Shown: in pieces, positions 33,450 through 43,122 of the stretch
How positions within the stretch are numbered: the first letter of the stretch is position 1
Layout of the letters: the number at the start of each line of letters is the position of its first letter
Assembly: GCF_014863355.1 (NCBI RefSeq)
Contig: NZ_JACZEP010000006.1
Coordinates: 62,001-126,000 of the forward strand
Length of the DNA stretch: 64,000 bases
Source of the DNA: Aminobacter carboxidus
Lineage (GTDB): Bacteria > Pseudomonadota > Alphaproteobacteria > Rhizobiales > Rhizobiaceae
Direction of reading: 5' to 3'
Notes under the pieces: generated by a model
The model's input: only the letters and a program-made list of their open reading frames with translations
Told to the model about the DNA's origin: nothing
Databases searched by the model: none
Made by a program: the position numbers and the translations under genes

Positions 33450-34291
33450 TCGAAAACCTCACCCTCCCCTTCGCCTTCCCGTTCATGCAGCAGGCGTTCG
33501 TCATCGCCCTGCTGGTGGCGGTGCCGATGGCGCTGCTGTCATCTTTCCTGGTGCTCAAAGGCTGGTCGCTGATGGGCGATGCCATCAGCCATGCTGTTCT
33601 GCCCGGCGTGGTGCTTGCCTACATCGCCGGCCTGCCGCTGGCGGTCGGCGCCTTTGCCGCCGGCATGACCTGCGCACTGGCGACCGGCTATCTCAAGCAG
33701 AACAGCCGGATCAAGGAAGACACCGTCATGGGCATCGTCTTTTCCGGCATGTTCGGCCTTGGCATCGTGCTCTACACCAAGATCCAGACCGACGTGCATC
33801 TCGATCACATATTGTTCGGCGACATGCTGGGCGTGAGCTGGAGCGATGTCGGCCAGACGGCTGTCATCGCGCTGATCGCCACCGGCGCCATCGGCATCTT
33901 CCGCCGCGACCTGTTGCTGCATGCCTTCGACCCGCAGCACGCGCAGGCCATCGGCCTGCCGGTGAAGCTGTTGCACTACGGGCTGCTGTCGATCCTGTCG
34001 CTGACCATCGTCGGCGCGCTCAAGGCCGTTGGCATTATCATCGCCATTGCCATGCTGATTGCACCGGGCGCGATCGCCTACCTGCTCACCGACCGCTTCG
34101 AGCGTATGCTAATGGTGTCGGTGCTGGTGGCCGCGCTGTGCTCGTTCCTTGGCGTCTATCTCAGCTTCTTCATCGACAGCGCGCCGGCACCGACAATCGT
34201 GCTGCTGATGAGCCTAGCCTTCGTCGCCGCCTTTTTCGTCTCGAAGCGCCGGACGGCACTTCGCGAGCGGCAGGTGATGACGGCGGATTGA
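33446..34291 (+). CDS. sitD: Mn/Fe ABC transporter permease SitD
   Basis: The 281-residue protein is the second ABC-3 permease, with the same LKGWSLMGDAISHAVLPGVVLA and [20 protein letters not shown] signatures as SitC but only partly alike otherwise. I chose ATG 33446 because the hydrophobic domain starts there; the open frame continues upstream into sitC-overlapping sequence without family character. It is the last gene of sitABCD; two GC-rich hairpins follow. Confidence 0.9.
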   Translation: MIENLTLPFAFPFMQQAFVIALLVAVPMALLSSFLVLKGWSLMGDAISHAVLPGVVLAYIAGLPLAVGAFAAGMTCALATGYLKQNSRIKEDTVMGIVFSGMFGLGIVLYTKIQTDVHLDHILFGDMLGVSWSDVGQTAVIALIATGAIGIFRRDLLLHAFDPQHAQAIGLPVKLLHYGLLSILSLTIVGALKAVGIIIAIAMLIAPGAIAYLLTDRFERMLMVSVLVAALCSFLGVYLSFFIDSAPAPTIVLLMSLAFVAAFFVSKRRTALRERQVMTAD

Positions 34292-34300
34292 GCTGGATTA

Positions 34301-34447
34301 CCCTCCCCTCGTGGGGAGGGACGGGGAGGGACGGCGAGCGAATCTAGCAAAGCGGAATTTGTAAGACGGGCTGGGGGTAGGAGGTCGCAAACGCTCGCCC
34401 CACCCCGCTCCGCTTCGCGGATCTACCCTCCCCACAAGGGGAGGGTA
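34301..34447. repeat. Intergenic palindromic repeat pair between convergent sitD and aglK
   Basis: CCCTCCCC (34301) pairs with GGGGAGGG (34313), and TACCCTCCCC (34424-34433) pairs with GGGGAGGGTA (34438-34447), with CGCTCCGCTTCGCGG sequence between them. The same CCCTCCCC boxes at both ends look like a mosaic element. It lies in the tail of both convergent operons and may help end their transcripts. Confidence 0.6.
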
Positions 34448-34455
34448 AAGTCGGT

Positions 34456-35568
<1,113 letters not shown>

Positions 35569-35599
35569 GGTTTCCTCCCAGAATCTTCTTTTTTAGCGG

Positions 35600-37264
35600 T
35601 CAGACGAAGCGCCCGAACCAGGCGCCGTAACCACCAAGCCGGACTGCGCCGGCATTGGCATTTCCATCGAGCCCGTGTCCCGGCAGGGGCTGCAGGCCTC
35701 GACCTCCGAGGTCGACGTTAGCTGCTGTGCTGCCAAGATTGAAGACGCAGACGATTTCCTCGTTGCCTTCGCGGCGGGTGAAGGCAACGGTGTCGCCATC
35801 TGCCTTGAGGAACGAGATGTCGCCCTTGGCCAACGCCGGATGGGCGCGGCGGAAGGCAAGGAAGCGGCGGTAATGTTCGAGCAGCGAGGCGGTGTCGCCT
35901 TGCTGGGTGTCGACGGCCTTGGTGAGATGCTCCGCCGGCACCGGCAGCCATGGCTTGACTGATGAGAAACCGCCATTTTGGGCATCCTTGTTCCACACCA
36001 TCGGCGTGCGGCAGCCGTCGCGGCCCTTGAATTCGGGCCAGAAGCGGATGCCGTAGGGGTCCTGCAGATCCTCGAAGGCGAGGCCGGCCTCGGTCAGGCC
36101 GAGTTCTTCGCCCTGGTAGATGCAGACCGAGCCGCGCAGCGACATCATCAGCGCCGAGATCACCTTGAGATAGGCGGTGCCATCGGCCTCGCCGATGCCC
36201 CAGCGCGAGGCATGACGGACGACGTCGTGGTTGGAAAAGGCCCAGCACGACCAGCCGTCGCTGGCCGCCTTGCCGAAGTCTTCCAGCACGGTGCGCACCT
36301 TCGTTGCGGTGATCTTTTCCGGCGCCAGGAAGTCGAAGGCGTAGCACATCTGCACCTTGTCGCCGCCGGCGGTATAGGAGGCAACGACCTCGAGGCCGCG
36401 TTGGGAATCGCCGACTTCGCCGACTGCCGCTGCCGCCGGATACTCGTCGAGCACGGCGCGGAAACGGGCGAGGAATTCGAGGTTCTCGGGCCGGCTCTTG
36501 TCGTAGATGTGGTCCTGGAAATTGTAGGGGTTCACCGCCGGTGCGGTCTGGTCGTTGCGCTGTTCCGGCGGCAGTGCGGGATTGTCTTCGAGGCCGGCCG
36601 AATGGAAGTAGAAGTTGATGGTGTCGAGGCGGAAGCCGTCGACGCCGCGGTCGAGCCAGAAGCGGGTGACGTCGAGCAGCGCGTCCTGGACGTCGCGGTT
36701 GTGGAAGTTGAGGTCGGGCTGCTCGGACAGGAAATTGTGCAGGTAATACTGCATCCGGCGCGTGTCCCACTGCCAGGCCGATCCGCCGAAGATCGACAGC
36801 CAGTTGTTGGGCGGGCTGCCATCCGGCTTGGCGTCGGCCCAGACGTACCAGTCAGCCTTGGCGTTGTCGCGGCTCGAACGGCTTTCCTTGAACCAGGGGT
36901 GCAGGTCGGAGGTGTGCGAGATGACGCCGTCGATCATCACCTTGAGGCCGAGGCGGTGTGCCTCCGATATCATCGCGTCGAAGTCGGCTAGCGTGCCGAA
37001 CATCGGGTCGATGTCGAGATAGTCTGATATGTCGTAGCCGAAGTCCTTCATCGGCGACTTGAAGAACGGCGAGATCCAGACAGCGTCTGCGCCAAGGTCG
37101 GCGATGTGCGGCAGCCGCTCGATGATGCCCTGGAGATCGCCGATGCCGTCGCCATTGGAGTCCTGGTAGCTGCGGGGGTAGATCTGGTAGATCACCGCCC
37201 CCCGCCACCAGTCGCGGTCCATTGCGATTTCAGGGTTTTCGATCTTGCGCATTGCGGCTTGCAT
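35600..37264 (-). CDS. aglA: Alpha-glucosidase AglA (GH13)
   Basis: The 554-residue cytoplasmic glycoside hydrolase splits imported alpha-glucosides (maltose, sucrose, trehalose-like sugars). GH13 motifs are AVWISPFF, MIDGVISHTSDLHPWF, DGFRLDTIN (nucleophile Asp), AVGEVGDS (acid/base Glu) and FSNHDVVRHASRW (third acid). No signal peptide is present, so uptake must come first. AGGGAGG lies before ATG 37264. It follows aglG by four bases and precedes aglK. Confidence 0.93.
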   Translation of the reverse strand: MQAAMRKIENPEIAMDRDWWRGAVIYQIYPRSYQDSNGDGIGDLQGIIERLPHIADLGADAVWISPFFKSPMKDFGYDISDYLDIDPMFGTLADFDAMISEAHRLGLKVMIDGVISHTSDLHPWFKESRSSRDNAKADWYVWADAKPDGSPPNNWLSIFGGSAWQWDTRRMQYYLHNFLSEQPDLNFHNRDVQDALLDVTRFWLDRGVDGFRLDTINFYFHSAGLEDNPALPPEQRNDQTAPAVNPYNFQDHIYDKSRPENLEFLARFRAVLDEYPAAAAVGEVGDSQRGLEVVASYTAGGDKVQMCYAFDFLAPEKITATKVRTVLEDFGKAASDGWSCWAFSNHDVVRHASRWGIGEADGTAYLKVISALMMSLRGSVCIYQGEELGLTEAGLAFEDLQDPYGIRFWPEFKGRDGCRTPMVWNKDAQNGGFSSVKPWLPVPAEHLTKAVDTQQGDTASLLEHYRRFLAFRRAHPALAKGDISFLKADGDTVAFTRREGNEEIVCVFNLGSTAANVDLGGRGLQPLPGHGLDGNANAGAVRLGGYGAWFGRFV

Positions 37265-37268
37265 GGAG

Positions 37269-38423
37269 CTAGCCTCCCTTGACTGAACCCGCGAGCAGGC
37301 CGCGGACGAAATAACGTTGAAGCGAGAAGAACACGATCAACGGCACGATGATGGTGACGAAGGCCGAGGTGGTGAGGATTTCCCAGTCGCCGCCGCGCGA
37401 GCCGAGCAGTGCATTGAGCTTGCCGGTGAGCACCAACTGGTCGGAACCTGAGCCCAGGAAAACCATCGCCACCAGAAGGTCGTTCCAGACCCAGAGGAAC
37501 TGGAAGATGGCGAAGGAGGCCAGCACCGGGAACGACAACGGGAGCACGATCTTGACGAAGATCTCGAAGTCGCTGGCACCGTCGATGCGCGCCGACTCCA
37601 TGATCTCGCGCGGCAGGCCGGCGATGTAGCTGCGCAAGAGGTAGATGGCGAAGGGTAGCCCGAAGCCGGTATGCGCCAGCCATATGCCGAGATAGGTCTT
37701 GGCCGGCACGCCGAAGAACAGGCCAACGCCGTTGTAGAGCTTGAGCAGCGGGATCAGCGACATCTGCAGCGGCACGACGAGCAGGCCGATGATGACGGCG
37801 ATCAGCAAAGCGCGGCCGGGAAAGCGCATCCAGGCGAGCGCATAGGCGGCATAGGCAGCGATCAGGATCGGGATGATGGTCGCTGGAATGGTGACCGTCA
37901 GCGAGTTGATGAATGAGCGGCCGATGCCTTCCGAAAACAGCACTGTGCGGTAGTTGTCGGTGGTGAAGCGCGGCGGCGCCGACGATGCGTAATAGACGCG
38001 CTGGCCGCGGTCGCCCTCGAAGGCTTTGGGCGACTGCATGACGAAGGAACCGTCGGCGTTGAGCTGAAGTGAAACGCCTTCGCCGAGATCGGCAACCGCG
38101 CCGGCTTCGTATTGCGTCGGTTGCTGCGCCTTGGTGCCGAAGGCGCTGATGTTGCGGGCCGGACCATCACCGAAGATGTTGCCCTCGATGACGAACTTGC
38201 CATCTTTTTCGATCTGAGCCGAAGCACCCGGCAGGCGGCCGGCTTCGGTCTGCGACGAGGTCGAAAGTGCTGTCCACCAGCCCGAGACGATGAGTTGATC
38301 CTTGTCGCGCAGCGAGCTGACCAGGATACCGAGCGTCGGGATGGTCCAGATGGCGACGAAGACGAGAACCGCGATGTGGACGCCGAAACGGCCGAGGAAG
38401 GACTTTCCGCTTGAGCTTGCCAT
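37269..38423 (-). CDS. aglG: Alpha-glucoside ABC transporter permease AglG
   Basis: The 384-residue MalG-type permease has six membrane segments. The EAA loop is REIMESARIDGASDFEIFVKIVLP. A hydrophilic insert of about 110 residues lies between the first and second membrane segments (SSQTEAGRLPG... to ...QRVYYASSAPP), a known feature of AglG that makes it longer than most MalG relatives. It starts three bases after aglF. Confidence 0.9.
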   Translation of the reverse strand: MASSSGKSFLGRFGVHIAVLVFVAIWTIPTLGILVSSLRDKDQLIVSGWWTALSTSSQTEAGRLPGASAQIEKDGKFVIEGNIFGDGPARNISAFGTKAQQPTQYEAGAVADLGEGVSLQLNADGSFVMQSPKAFEGDRGQRVYYASSAPPRFTTDNYRTVLFSEGIGRSFINSLTVTIPATIIPILIAAYAAYALAWMRFPGRALLIAVIIGLLVVPLQMSLIPLLKLYNGVGLFFGVPAKTYLGIWLAHTGFGLPFAIYLLRSYIAGLPREIMESARIDGASDFEIFVKIVLPLSFPVLASFAIFQFLWVWNDLLVAMVFLGSGSDQLVLTGKLNALLGSRGGDWEILTTSAFVTIIVPLIVFFSLQRYFVRGLLAGSVKGG

Positions 38424-38426
38424 TTG

Positions 38427-39443
38427 TCAGTGCCCTCCCCCACCTTCGCGATTGGCCTGGCGGATGTTCCAGATCATGATCGGAACGACGGCCAGCATGA
38501 TGATGACGGCGATTGCCGCGCCGCGGCCGAAGTCGCCGCCGCCGCGGAACATCCAGTCGAACATCAGATTGGCCAGCACCTGGCTGTTCCACTGGCCGTT
38601 GGTCATGGTCAGCACGATGTCGAAGACCTTGAGCACCAGGATGGTGATGGTGGTCCAGACGACCGCGATGGTGCCCCAGATCTGCGGAACCATGATCTTC
38701 CAGAAAATCTGGAACGGGTTGGCGCCGTCGATGACCGCCGCCTCGATGGTTTCTTCGGGGATGCCGCGCAGGGCCGACGACAGGATGACCATGGCAAAGC
38801 CGGTCTGGATCCAGATCAGGATGACCATCAGGAAGAAGTTGTTCCAGAATGGCGTCGAGATCCACACCTGCGGGGTGCCCCCGAGATACTGCACGGCAGC
38901 GTTGAGGATGCCGATCTGGGTCTGGCCTTCGGCGCGGTACTCGTAGACGAACTTCCAGATCACGCTGGCGCCGACGAACGAGATGGCGAGCGGCAGGAAG
39001 ACCAGGCTCTTGGCGATATTGCCCCACCAGATCTTGTCGGTGAGCACGGCGATGATCAGGCCGAAGAAGGTGCAGGCGGCCGGCACGACGGCGAGCCACA
39101 GCAGGTTGTTGAAGATCGAACTGCGGAATTCGCGGTCGCCTAAGGCCCAGCTGTAATTGGCAAGGCCGACGAAATTCTCGCCGCCGCGATCCATGAAGGA
39201 AAGCCTCAGCGTCTCGATCACAGGATAGACGAGATAGACGGTGACGATCAGCATCGCCGGGCCGACGAACAGCCATGGCCGGATCAGGCCCTGGCGGCGC
39301 AGATTGTCGACGGCGGCAGCGCCGGAAACGCCGCGCGACGGAAACACCGTGTCGAGGATCTTGTTGGCGCCCCAGTAATAGACGACGCAACCGCCGACGC
39401 CGATAATGATGGTGAAAATGGCCGAAAGTATCTGTGCCGTCAT
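38427..39443 (-). CDS. aglF: Alpha-glucoside ABC transporter permease AglF
   Basis: The 338-residue permease has an extra N-terminal membrane helix (LSAIFTIIIGVGGCVVYYWGA) before the usual six, as in MalF-type proteins. Its EAA loop is EETIEAAVIDGANPFQIFWKIMVP. ATG 39443 has AAAGGGAC upstream; the longer open frame to 39536 lacks support. A palindrome and a 200-bp gap separate it from aglE. Confidence 0.9.
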   Translation of the reverse strand: MTAQILSAIFTIIIGVGGCVVYYWGANKILDTVFPSRGVSGAAAVDNLRRQGLIRPWLFVGPAMLIVTVYLVYPVIETLRLSFMDRGGENFVGLANYSWALGDREFRSSIFNNLLWLAVVPAACTFFGLIIAVLTDKIWWGNIAKSLVFLPLAISFVGASVIWKFVYEYRAEGQTQIGILNAAVQYLGGTPQVWISTPFWNNFFLMVILIWIQTGFAMVILSSALRGIPEETIEAAVIDGANPFQIFWKIMVPQIWGTIAVVWTTITILVLKVFDIVLTMTNGQWNSQVLANLMFDWMFRGGGDFGRGAAIAVIIMLAVVPIMIWNIRQANREGGGGH

Positions 39444-39574
39444 GGGATCAGTCCCTTTCAACGGGCTGGTTCGAGCAGACTGCCAGTGTTGGTGGACGCC
39501 GGCCTCAACCGTTCTCCGCGACCCCGGGCAGCCCACTCCCGGCGGGAGGGGGGAACCGGGAGCGGCGCCGCCGG

Positions 39575-39599
39575 ACCTTCTCCCCGTCGGGGAGAAGGT
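39575..39599. promoter_or_regulatory. Hairpin between aglE and aglF
   Basis: Perfect 11-bp arms ACCTTCTCCCC and GGGGAGAAGGT enclose GTC. It resembles the short palindromes scattered in Mesorhizobium genomes and sits after the binding-protein gene, where it may stabilise the aglE message and limit permease expression. The rest of 39444-39642 has no gene. Confidence 0.65.
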
Positions 39600-39642
39600 G
39601 GCCGCGGAGCGGCCGGTCAGAGGGCTTCGCTTGCGCTAAGCC

Positions 39643-40998
39643 TTACTTGATCGCGTCCCAGCTCTTTTGGATGTCGCCGGCGACATCGGCTGCGGGCTTG
39701 CCGCTGACGAGGTCGATCATGCCGGTCCAGAAGGCGCCGGCGCCGATCTTGCCGGGCATCAGGTCGGAGCCATCGAAGCGGAAGGTCGAGGCGTTGACCA
39801 GGATGTCACCCTGCTTCTTCAGCGCGTCGTTGGCATAAGCCTCCTTGTTCGCCGTCTTGAGCGGGGTCAGGAAGCCCGACTGCGCCATCCAGATCTCGTG
39901 GGCCAGCGGCATCTTCAGGAAGTCGATGAAGGCGCGCGCGGACTTCGAATCCTTGGCGATGGTGAACAGCGTGCCGCCGCCGAGCACAGGATTGCCGAGC
40001 TCGGGCTTGGCGGCAAGAGGCGGCAGGTAGAAGAAGTCCGCACCCTCGCCAAGCTTGGTGCCTTCAGGGAAGAAGGACGAGATGAACGATGCCTGGCGGT
40101 GCAGGTAGCATTTGGGCGGAACCGCAAACAGGCCTTTGGGACTGTCGCGGAAGTCGGTCGCGGACACCGCTGCCTTGCCGCCGTCGACATACTTGTCGTT
40201 GGTTGCGATCTTGGCGAAGATGTCGAGCGCGTTGACGACGGCCGGATCGTTGAACGGGATCTCGTTCTTGGTCCACTTGTCATAGACGTCGGGCGCCTGG
40301 GTGCGCAGCATGATGTCTTCGACCCAGTCGGTGGCTGGCCAGCCGGTGGCACCGCCCGAACCCAGGCCTATGCACCATGGCACGCCGCCATCGGCAACGA
40401 TCTTGTCGGTCAGGGCCTGCATCTCTTCCCAGGTCTTGGGAACCTCATAACCGGCTTCCTCGAAGTTCTCCGGCACGTACCAGACCAGCGACTTCAAATC
40501 GGCCTTGAAGGGGAACCCGTAGAAACCGGCCTTGCCTTCCTTGTCGTTGTAGGTGCCGAGATCGACCCAGGACTGGCCGGCGCCGTAGTTGTCCTTGACA
40601 AAATTGGCGGTGCCCTCATCGAGCGGGGTCAGCAGGCCCTTGGAGGCCAGATCCTGGATCAGGCCGGGCTGCGGCAGGATGGCGATGTTGGGCGGGCTGC
40701 CGGCCTGGGTGTCGATGACGATCTGCTGCTCGTAGTTCTCCGACGACGAGTAGTTGATCGTGACACCGGTGGCCTCGCTGAAATAGTCGAGCACCGAGCG
40801 GGCCAACGCTTCGTCTTCGCCGCGCCACGGCCCGAAGATCGAGAGCGTCTCGCCCTTCAGGTCGACCTTCTTGAGTTCGTCGAAATTTGCCCAGGTGAAA
40901 CGGGCGTCCTCGCCCGGCTTGAACTTCAGCTCCGCCGACGCGGGCGCGCTCAGGGCGACGGCAGCAAAAGCCACGCCCAGCAACAGGGTCTTCCTCAT
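39643..40998 (-). CDS. aglE: Alpha-glucoside ABC transporter substrate-binding protein AglE
   Basis: The 451-residue periplasmic protein has signal MRKTLLLGVAFAAVALSAPASA and a solute-binding fold: LKGETLSIFGPWRGEDE, TGVTINYSSSENYEQQIVID, QAGSPPNIAILPQPG and VPWCIGLGSGGATGWPATDWVED, the AglE-type sugar site. CTGGGAGGAAG precedes ATG 40998. It opens the minus-strand agl operon, with an operator about 120 bp upstream. Confidence 0.93.
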   Translation of the reverse strand: MRKTLLLGVAFAAVALSAPASAELKFKPGEDARFTWANFDELKKVDLKGETLSIFGPWRGEDEALARSVLDYFSEATGVTINYSSSENYEQQIVIDTQAGSPPNIAILPQPGLIQDLASKGLLTPLDEGTANFVKDNYGAGQSWVDLGTYNDKEGKAGFYGFPFKADLKSLVWYVPENFEEAGYEVPKTWEEMQALTDKIVADGGVPWCIGLGSGGATGWPATDWVEDIMLRTQAPDVYDKWTKNEIPFNDPAVVNALDIFAKIATNDKYVDGGKAAVSATDFRDSPKGLFAVPPKCYLHRQASFISSFFPEGTKLGEGADFFYLPPLAAKPELGNPVLGGGTLFTIAKDSKSARAFIDFLKMPLAHEIWMAQSGFLTPLKTANKEAYANDALKKQGDILVNASTFRFDGSDLMPGKIGAGAFWTGMIDLVSGKPAADVAGDIQKSWDAIK

Positions 40999-41114
40999 GG
41001 TCTTCCTCCCAGTGGATCGAAAACTCCGGACGGAACCTCCATTCCGCCCGCCTGCACCGCCCTGAACTGTGCCCCAGTCTTGCGCAAGCTGCAATACATC
41101 ACGCAACGGCATTT

Positions 41115-41126
41115 CAAAGCGCTTTG
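41115..41126. promoter_or_regulatory. AglR operator upstream of aglE
   Basis: CAAAGCGCTTTG is a perfect 12-bp palindrome with central CG, typical of LacI-family sites. It lies 117 bp before the aglE start. Confidence 0.75.
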
Positions 41127-41324
41127 GATGCCCTCATCACGCCACCGGAATTGCCAAGAGTCAAGAGGCACGGTCAGCTAATCGATTTAATTTTGGCAGA
41201 AGCGTGCGCTGCAGCATGCTTTTTGGGCGTTGCGATAGTAGATTTCGCTTCAAAGCAAGCATTCCGACGCGTATTCTTGCCAGTGTGACGCGCCTGCTTC
41301 GCTCGACGATCGAGGGGAGCTCAA

Positions 41325-41339
41325 TTGAAAGCGCTTTGG
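41325..41339. promoter_or_regulatory. AglR operator upstream of aglR
   Basis: TTGAAAGCGCTTTGG carries the same palindromic AAAGCGCTTT core as the site at 41115, 202 bp away, and lies directly before the aglR ribosome site. AglR probably represses itself from here. The sequence between the two sites (41127-41324) shows no gene. Confidence 0.7.
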
Positions 41340-41353
41340 GAATTGGAGTCGAG

Positions 41354-42373
41354 GTGAACCTCAAGCAGCTGTCGCTGATGCTCGAACTTTCGCAGACGAC
41401 GGTGAGCCGTGCGCTGAACGGCTATCCGGAGGTCAGCGAAGAGACGCGCCGCCGGGTCACCGATGCCGCCAAGCGCCACGGCTACCGGCCGAACCCGAGC
41501 GCGCGCCGGCTGGCGACCGGCAAGGCCGGGATGATCGGCTATGTCATGCCGACGGGGGCATCGGTCGACATCGATCCGCATTTCGTCGAGTTCCTGTCGG
41601 GCCTCGGCGACTATGCCCGCGGCCACGAGCTCGACCTGGTGCTGAGCCCGGCGGATGCCCTGGACGAGGAAACGACCTACCGGCGTATCGTCGCCAACAA
41701 ACAGGTCGACGCGCTTTACATCTCGGCTCCCTACAGCGCCGACAAGCGCGTGGCGCTTGCCCATCAGCTCGGCATCCCCTTCATCGTGCATGGCCGCAGC
41801 GAAGGGCTCGAATTCGACTATCCGTTCATCGACATCGACAATGAGGGCGCGTTCCACGACGCGACGCGGCTGCTCGTCCAGCTCGGCCACAAGCGGGTGG
41901 CGCTGATCAATGGCGACGACACCCAGACCTTCGCCATTTTCCGCGAGCGCGGCGTAAGAAGGGCGCTGTCGGAAAGCGGGCTGGTGCTGGAGCCGAAGAA
42001 CATCCGCTCGGAAGTCATGACCGAGGAGAACGGCTATCGCGCCGCGCGCCGGCTGCTGGAAGCGGCGGACGCGCCGACGGCGATCGTCTGCTCGAGCCTG
42101 CTGATGGCGCTCGGCATCGTGCGTGCGGCGCGCGACCTCAACCTTGTGATGCCACGCGACCTGTCGCTGGTCAGCCATGACGACGTCTTCCACTGGCTGA
42201 AGCCGGAGCATTTCTCGGTGCCGTTGACGACGACGCGTTCGTCGATCCGCGCTGCCGGCGCCCGCGTCGCGGAGCGGCTGGCGGCCCGGATCTCGGGGCT
42301 GGAGGATGGCGCGCGCGGCGAAATCTGGCCGGTCGACCTGGTGGTACGCGGGTCGATTTCAGGGGTGAGGTAA
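41354..42373 (+). CDS. aglR: LacI family repressor AglR
   Basis: The 339-residue regulator has an N-terminal helix-turn-helix (LKQLSLMLELSQTTVSRALNGYPEVSEET), hinge HGYRPNPSARRLATGK and an effector-binding core. It should repress the agl operon until alpha-glucosides are present. I chose GTG 41354 because the DNA-binding domain begins there and GGAG lies eight bases upstream; the frame is open back to 41069 but that would include the operators. It ends 12 bp from the convergent gntR gene. Confidence 0.88.
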   Translation: MNLKQLSLMLELSQTTVSRALNGYPEVSEETRRRVTDAAKRHGYRPNPSARRLATGKAGMIGYVMPTGASVDIDPHFVEFLSGLGDYARGHELDLVLSPADALDEETTYRRIVANKQVDALYISAPYSADKRVALAHQLGIPFIVHGRSEGLEFDYPFIDIDNEGAFHDATRLLVQLGHKRVALINGDDTQTFAIFRERGVRRALSESGLVLEPKNIRSEVMTEENGYRAARRLLEAADAPTAIVCSSLLMALGIVRAARDLNLVMPRDLSLVSHDDVFHWLKPEHFSVPLTTTRSSIRAAGARVAERLAARISGLEDGARGEIWPVDLVVRGSISGVR

Positions 42374-42385
42374 CAAAGGCGCAGG

Positions 42386-43027
42386 CTATTCCTGCGGCAT
42401 CTCGGCGGCGTTGTAGACGTGGCGGGCGGCAAGCAGGGCTGCGAGTTCGCTGTCGCCGGCGATCACCGCACGCAGGATGCCGGCATGCTCTTCCCAGTTC
42501 TGGCGGCCGCGGCGCTTGCTGATCGGCGCAAACAGCATCACGGTGCGGTCGCGCAGCGAGCGCACCATGTCCTGCAGCACGGAATTGGCGGCAACGGTCG
42601 CCAGCGCTTCATGGAATTCGGTGTTCTGGCGCGACAAAAGCACCGGGTCGTCAGTGTCGGCAAGCTTGGCGCCATCGTCGAGGATGCGCTGCAGGGCGGC
42701 GATCTGCTCGGGGTCGTGGCGCTTGGCCGCCAGCTTGGCGTTGAGCGCTTCGAGCGTGGCGCGGACCTCGACCAGCTCGCGCTTCTGGTCTTCGCTGAAC
42801 ACCGTGACCGAAGCGCCGCGGCGCGGCTCGATGGTGACGATGCCCTCGGCGGCAAGCTCACGCAGCGCCTCGCGCACCGGCATGCGCGACACGCCCATCT
42901 CCTCGGAGAGGCGGCCTTCGACCAGCCTTTCGCCGACACCGATTTCGCCGCTGACGATGCGCTCGCGCAAGGCGGCGGTGATCAGCTTGGTGAGCGGAGC
43001 GTGGATTTCCCCGAGTACGACGGTCAT
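42386..43027 (-). CDS. GntR family regulator (FadR/FCD type), probable controller of the 42-64 kb regulon
   Basis: The 213-residue protein has a GntR winged helix (LITAALRERIVSGEIGVGERLVEG, MGVSRMPVREALRELAAEGIV) and an FCD effector domain of helices with metal-binding His/Asp positions (EFHEALATV, EEHAGILRAVIAG, ARHVYNA). FCD regulators bind organic-acid ligands and are usually repressors. A near-copy of the palindrome found upstream of HDO-1 and HDO-2 lies 79 bp before its start, so it likely controls itself and those operons. It is the first gene downstream of the esterase gene on the minus strand. Confidence 0.85.
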   Translation of the reverse strand: MTVVLGEIHAPLTKLITAALRERIVSGEIGVGERLVEGRLSEEMGVSRMPVREALRELAAEGIVTIEPRRGASVTVFSEDQKRELVEVRATLEALNAKLAAKRHDPEQIAALQRILDDGAKLADTDDPVLLSRQNTEFHEALATVAANSVLQDMVRSLRDRTVMLFAPISKRRGRQNWEEHAGILRAVIAGDSELAALLAARHVYNAAEMPQE

Positions 43028-43105
43028 GGTCTTACACTTCCTGTGGAAAGGGTCGAATCAACCTGCGGAAGCAACGCCTTGTGCCGGATGATATAGCGTC
43101 CGGGC

Positions 43106-43122
43106 TTTGGAGTACAATATTC
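43106..43122. promoter_or_regulatory. GntR operator candidate before the gntR gene
   Basis: TTTGGAGTACAATATTC matches 14 of 17 positions of the HDO-1 operator read on the opposite strand (TTTGGTATACAGTATTC). It overlaps the end of the esterase gene and would give gntR its own promoter control. Confidence 0.5.

Noticed and set aside
34301-34447. CCCTCCCC repeats considered as a CRISPR-like array
   Set aside because: There are only two hairpins, with no regular spacers.
39667-41181. A 504-codon plus-strand frame opposite aglE
   Set aside because: aglE has a signal peptide and clear family sequence; the opposite frame is low-complexity Gly/Arg/Asp with no motif.
41069-41353. N-terminal extension of aglR
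   Set aside because: The region carries the two operators and lacks LacI-family sequence; GTG 41354 has a proper ribosome site.
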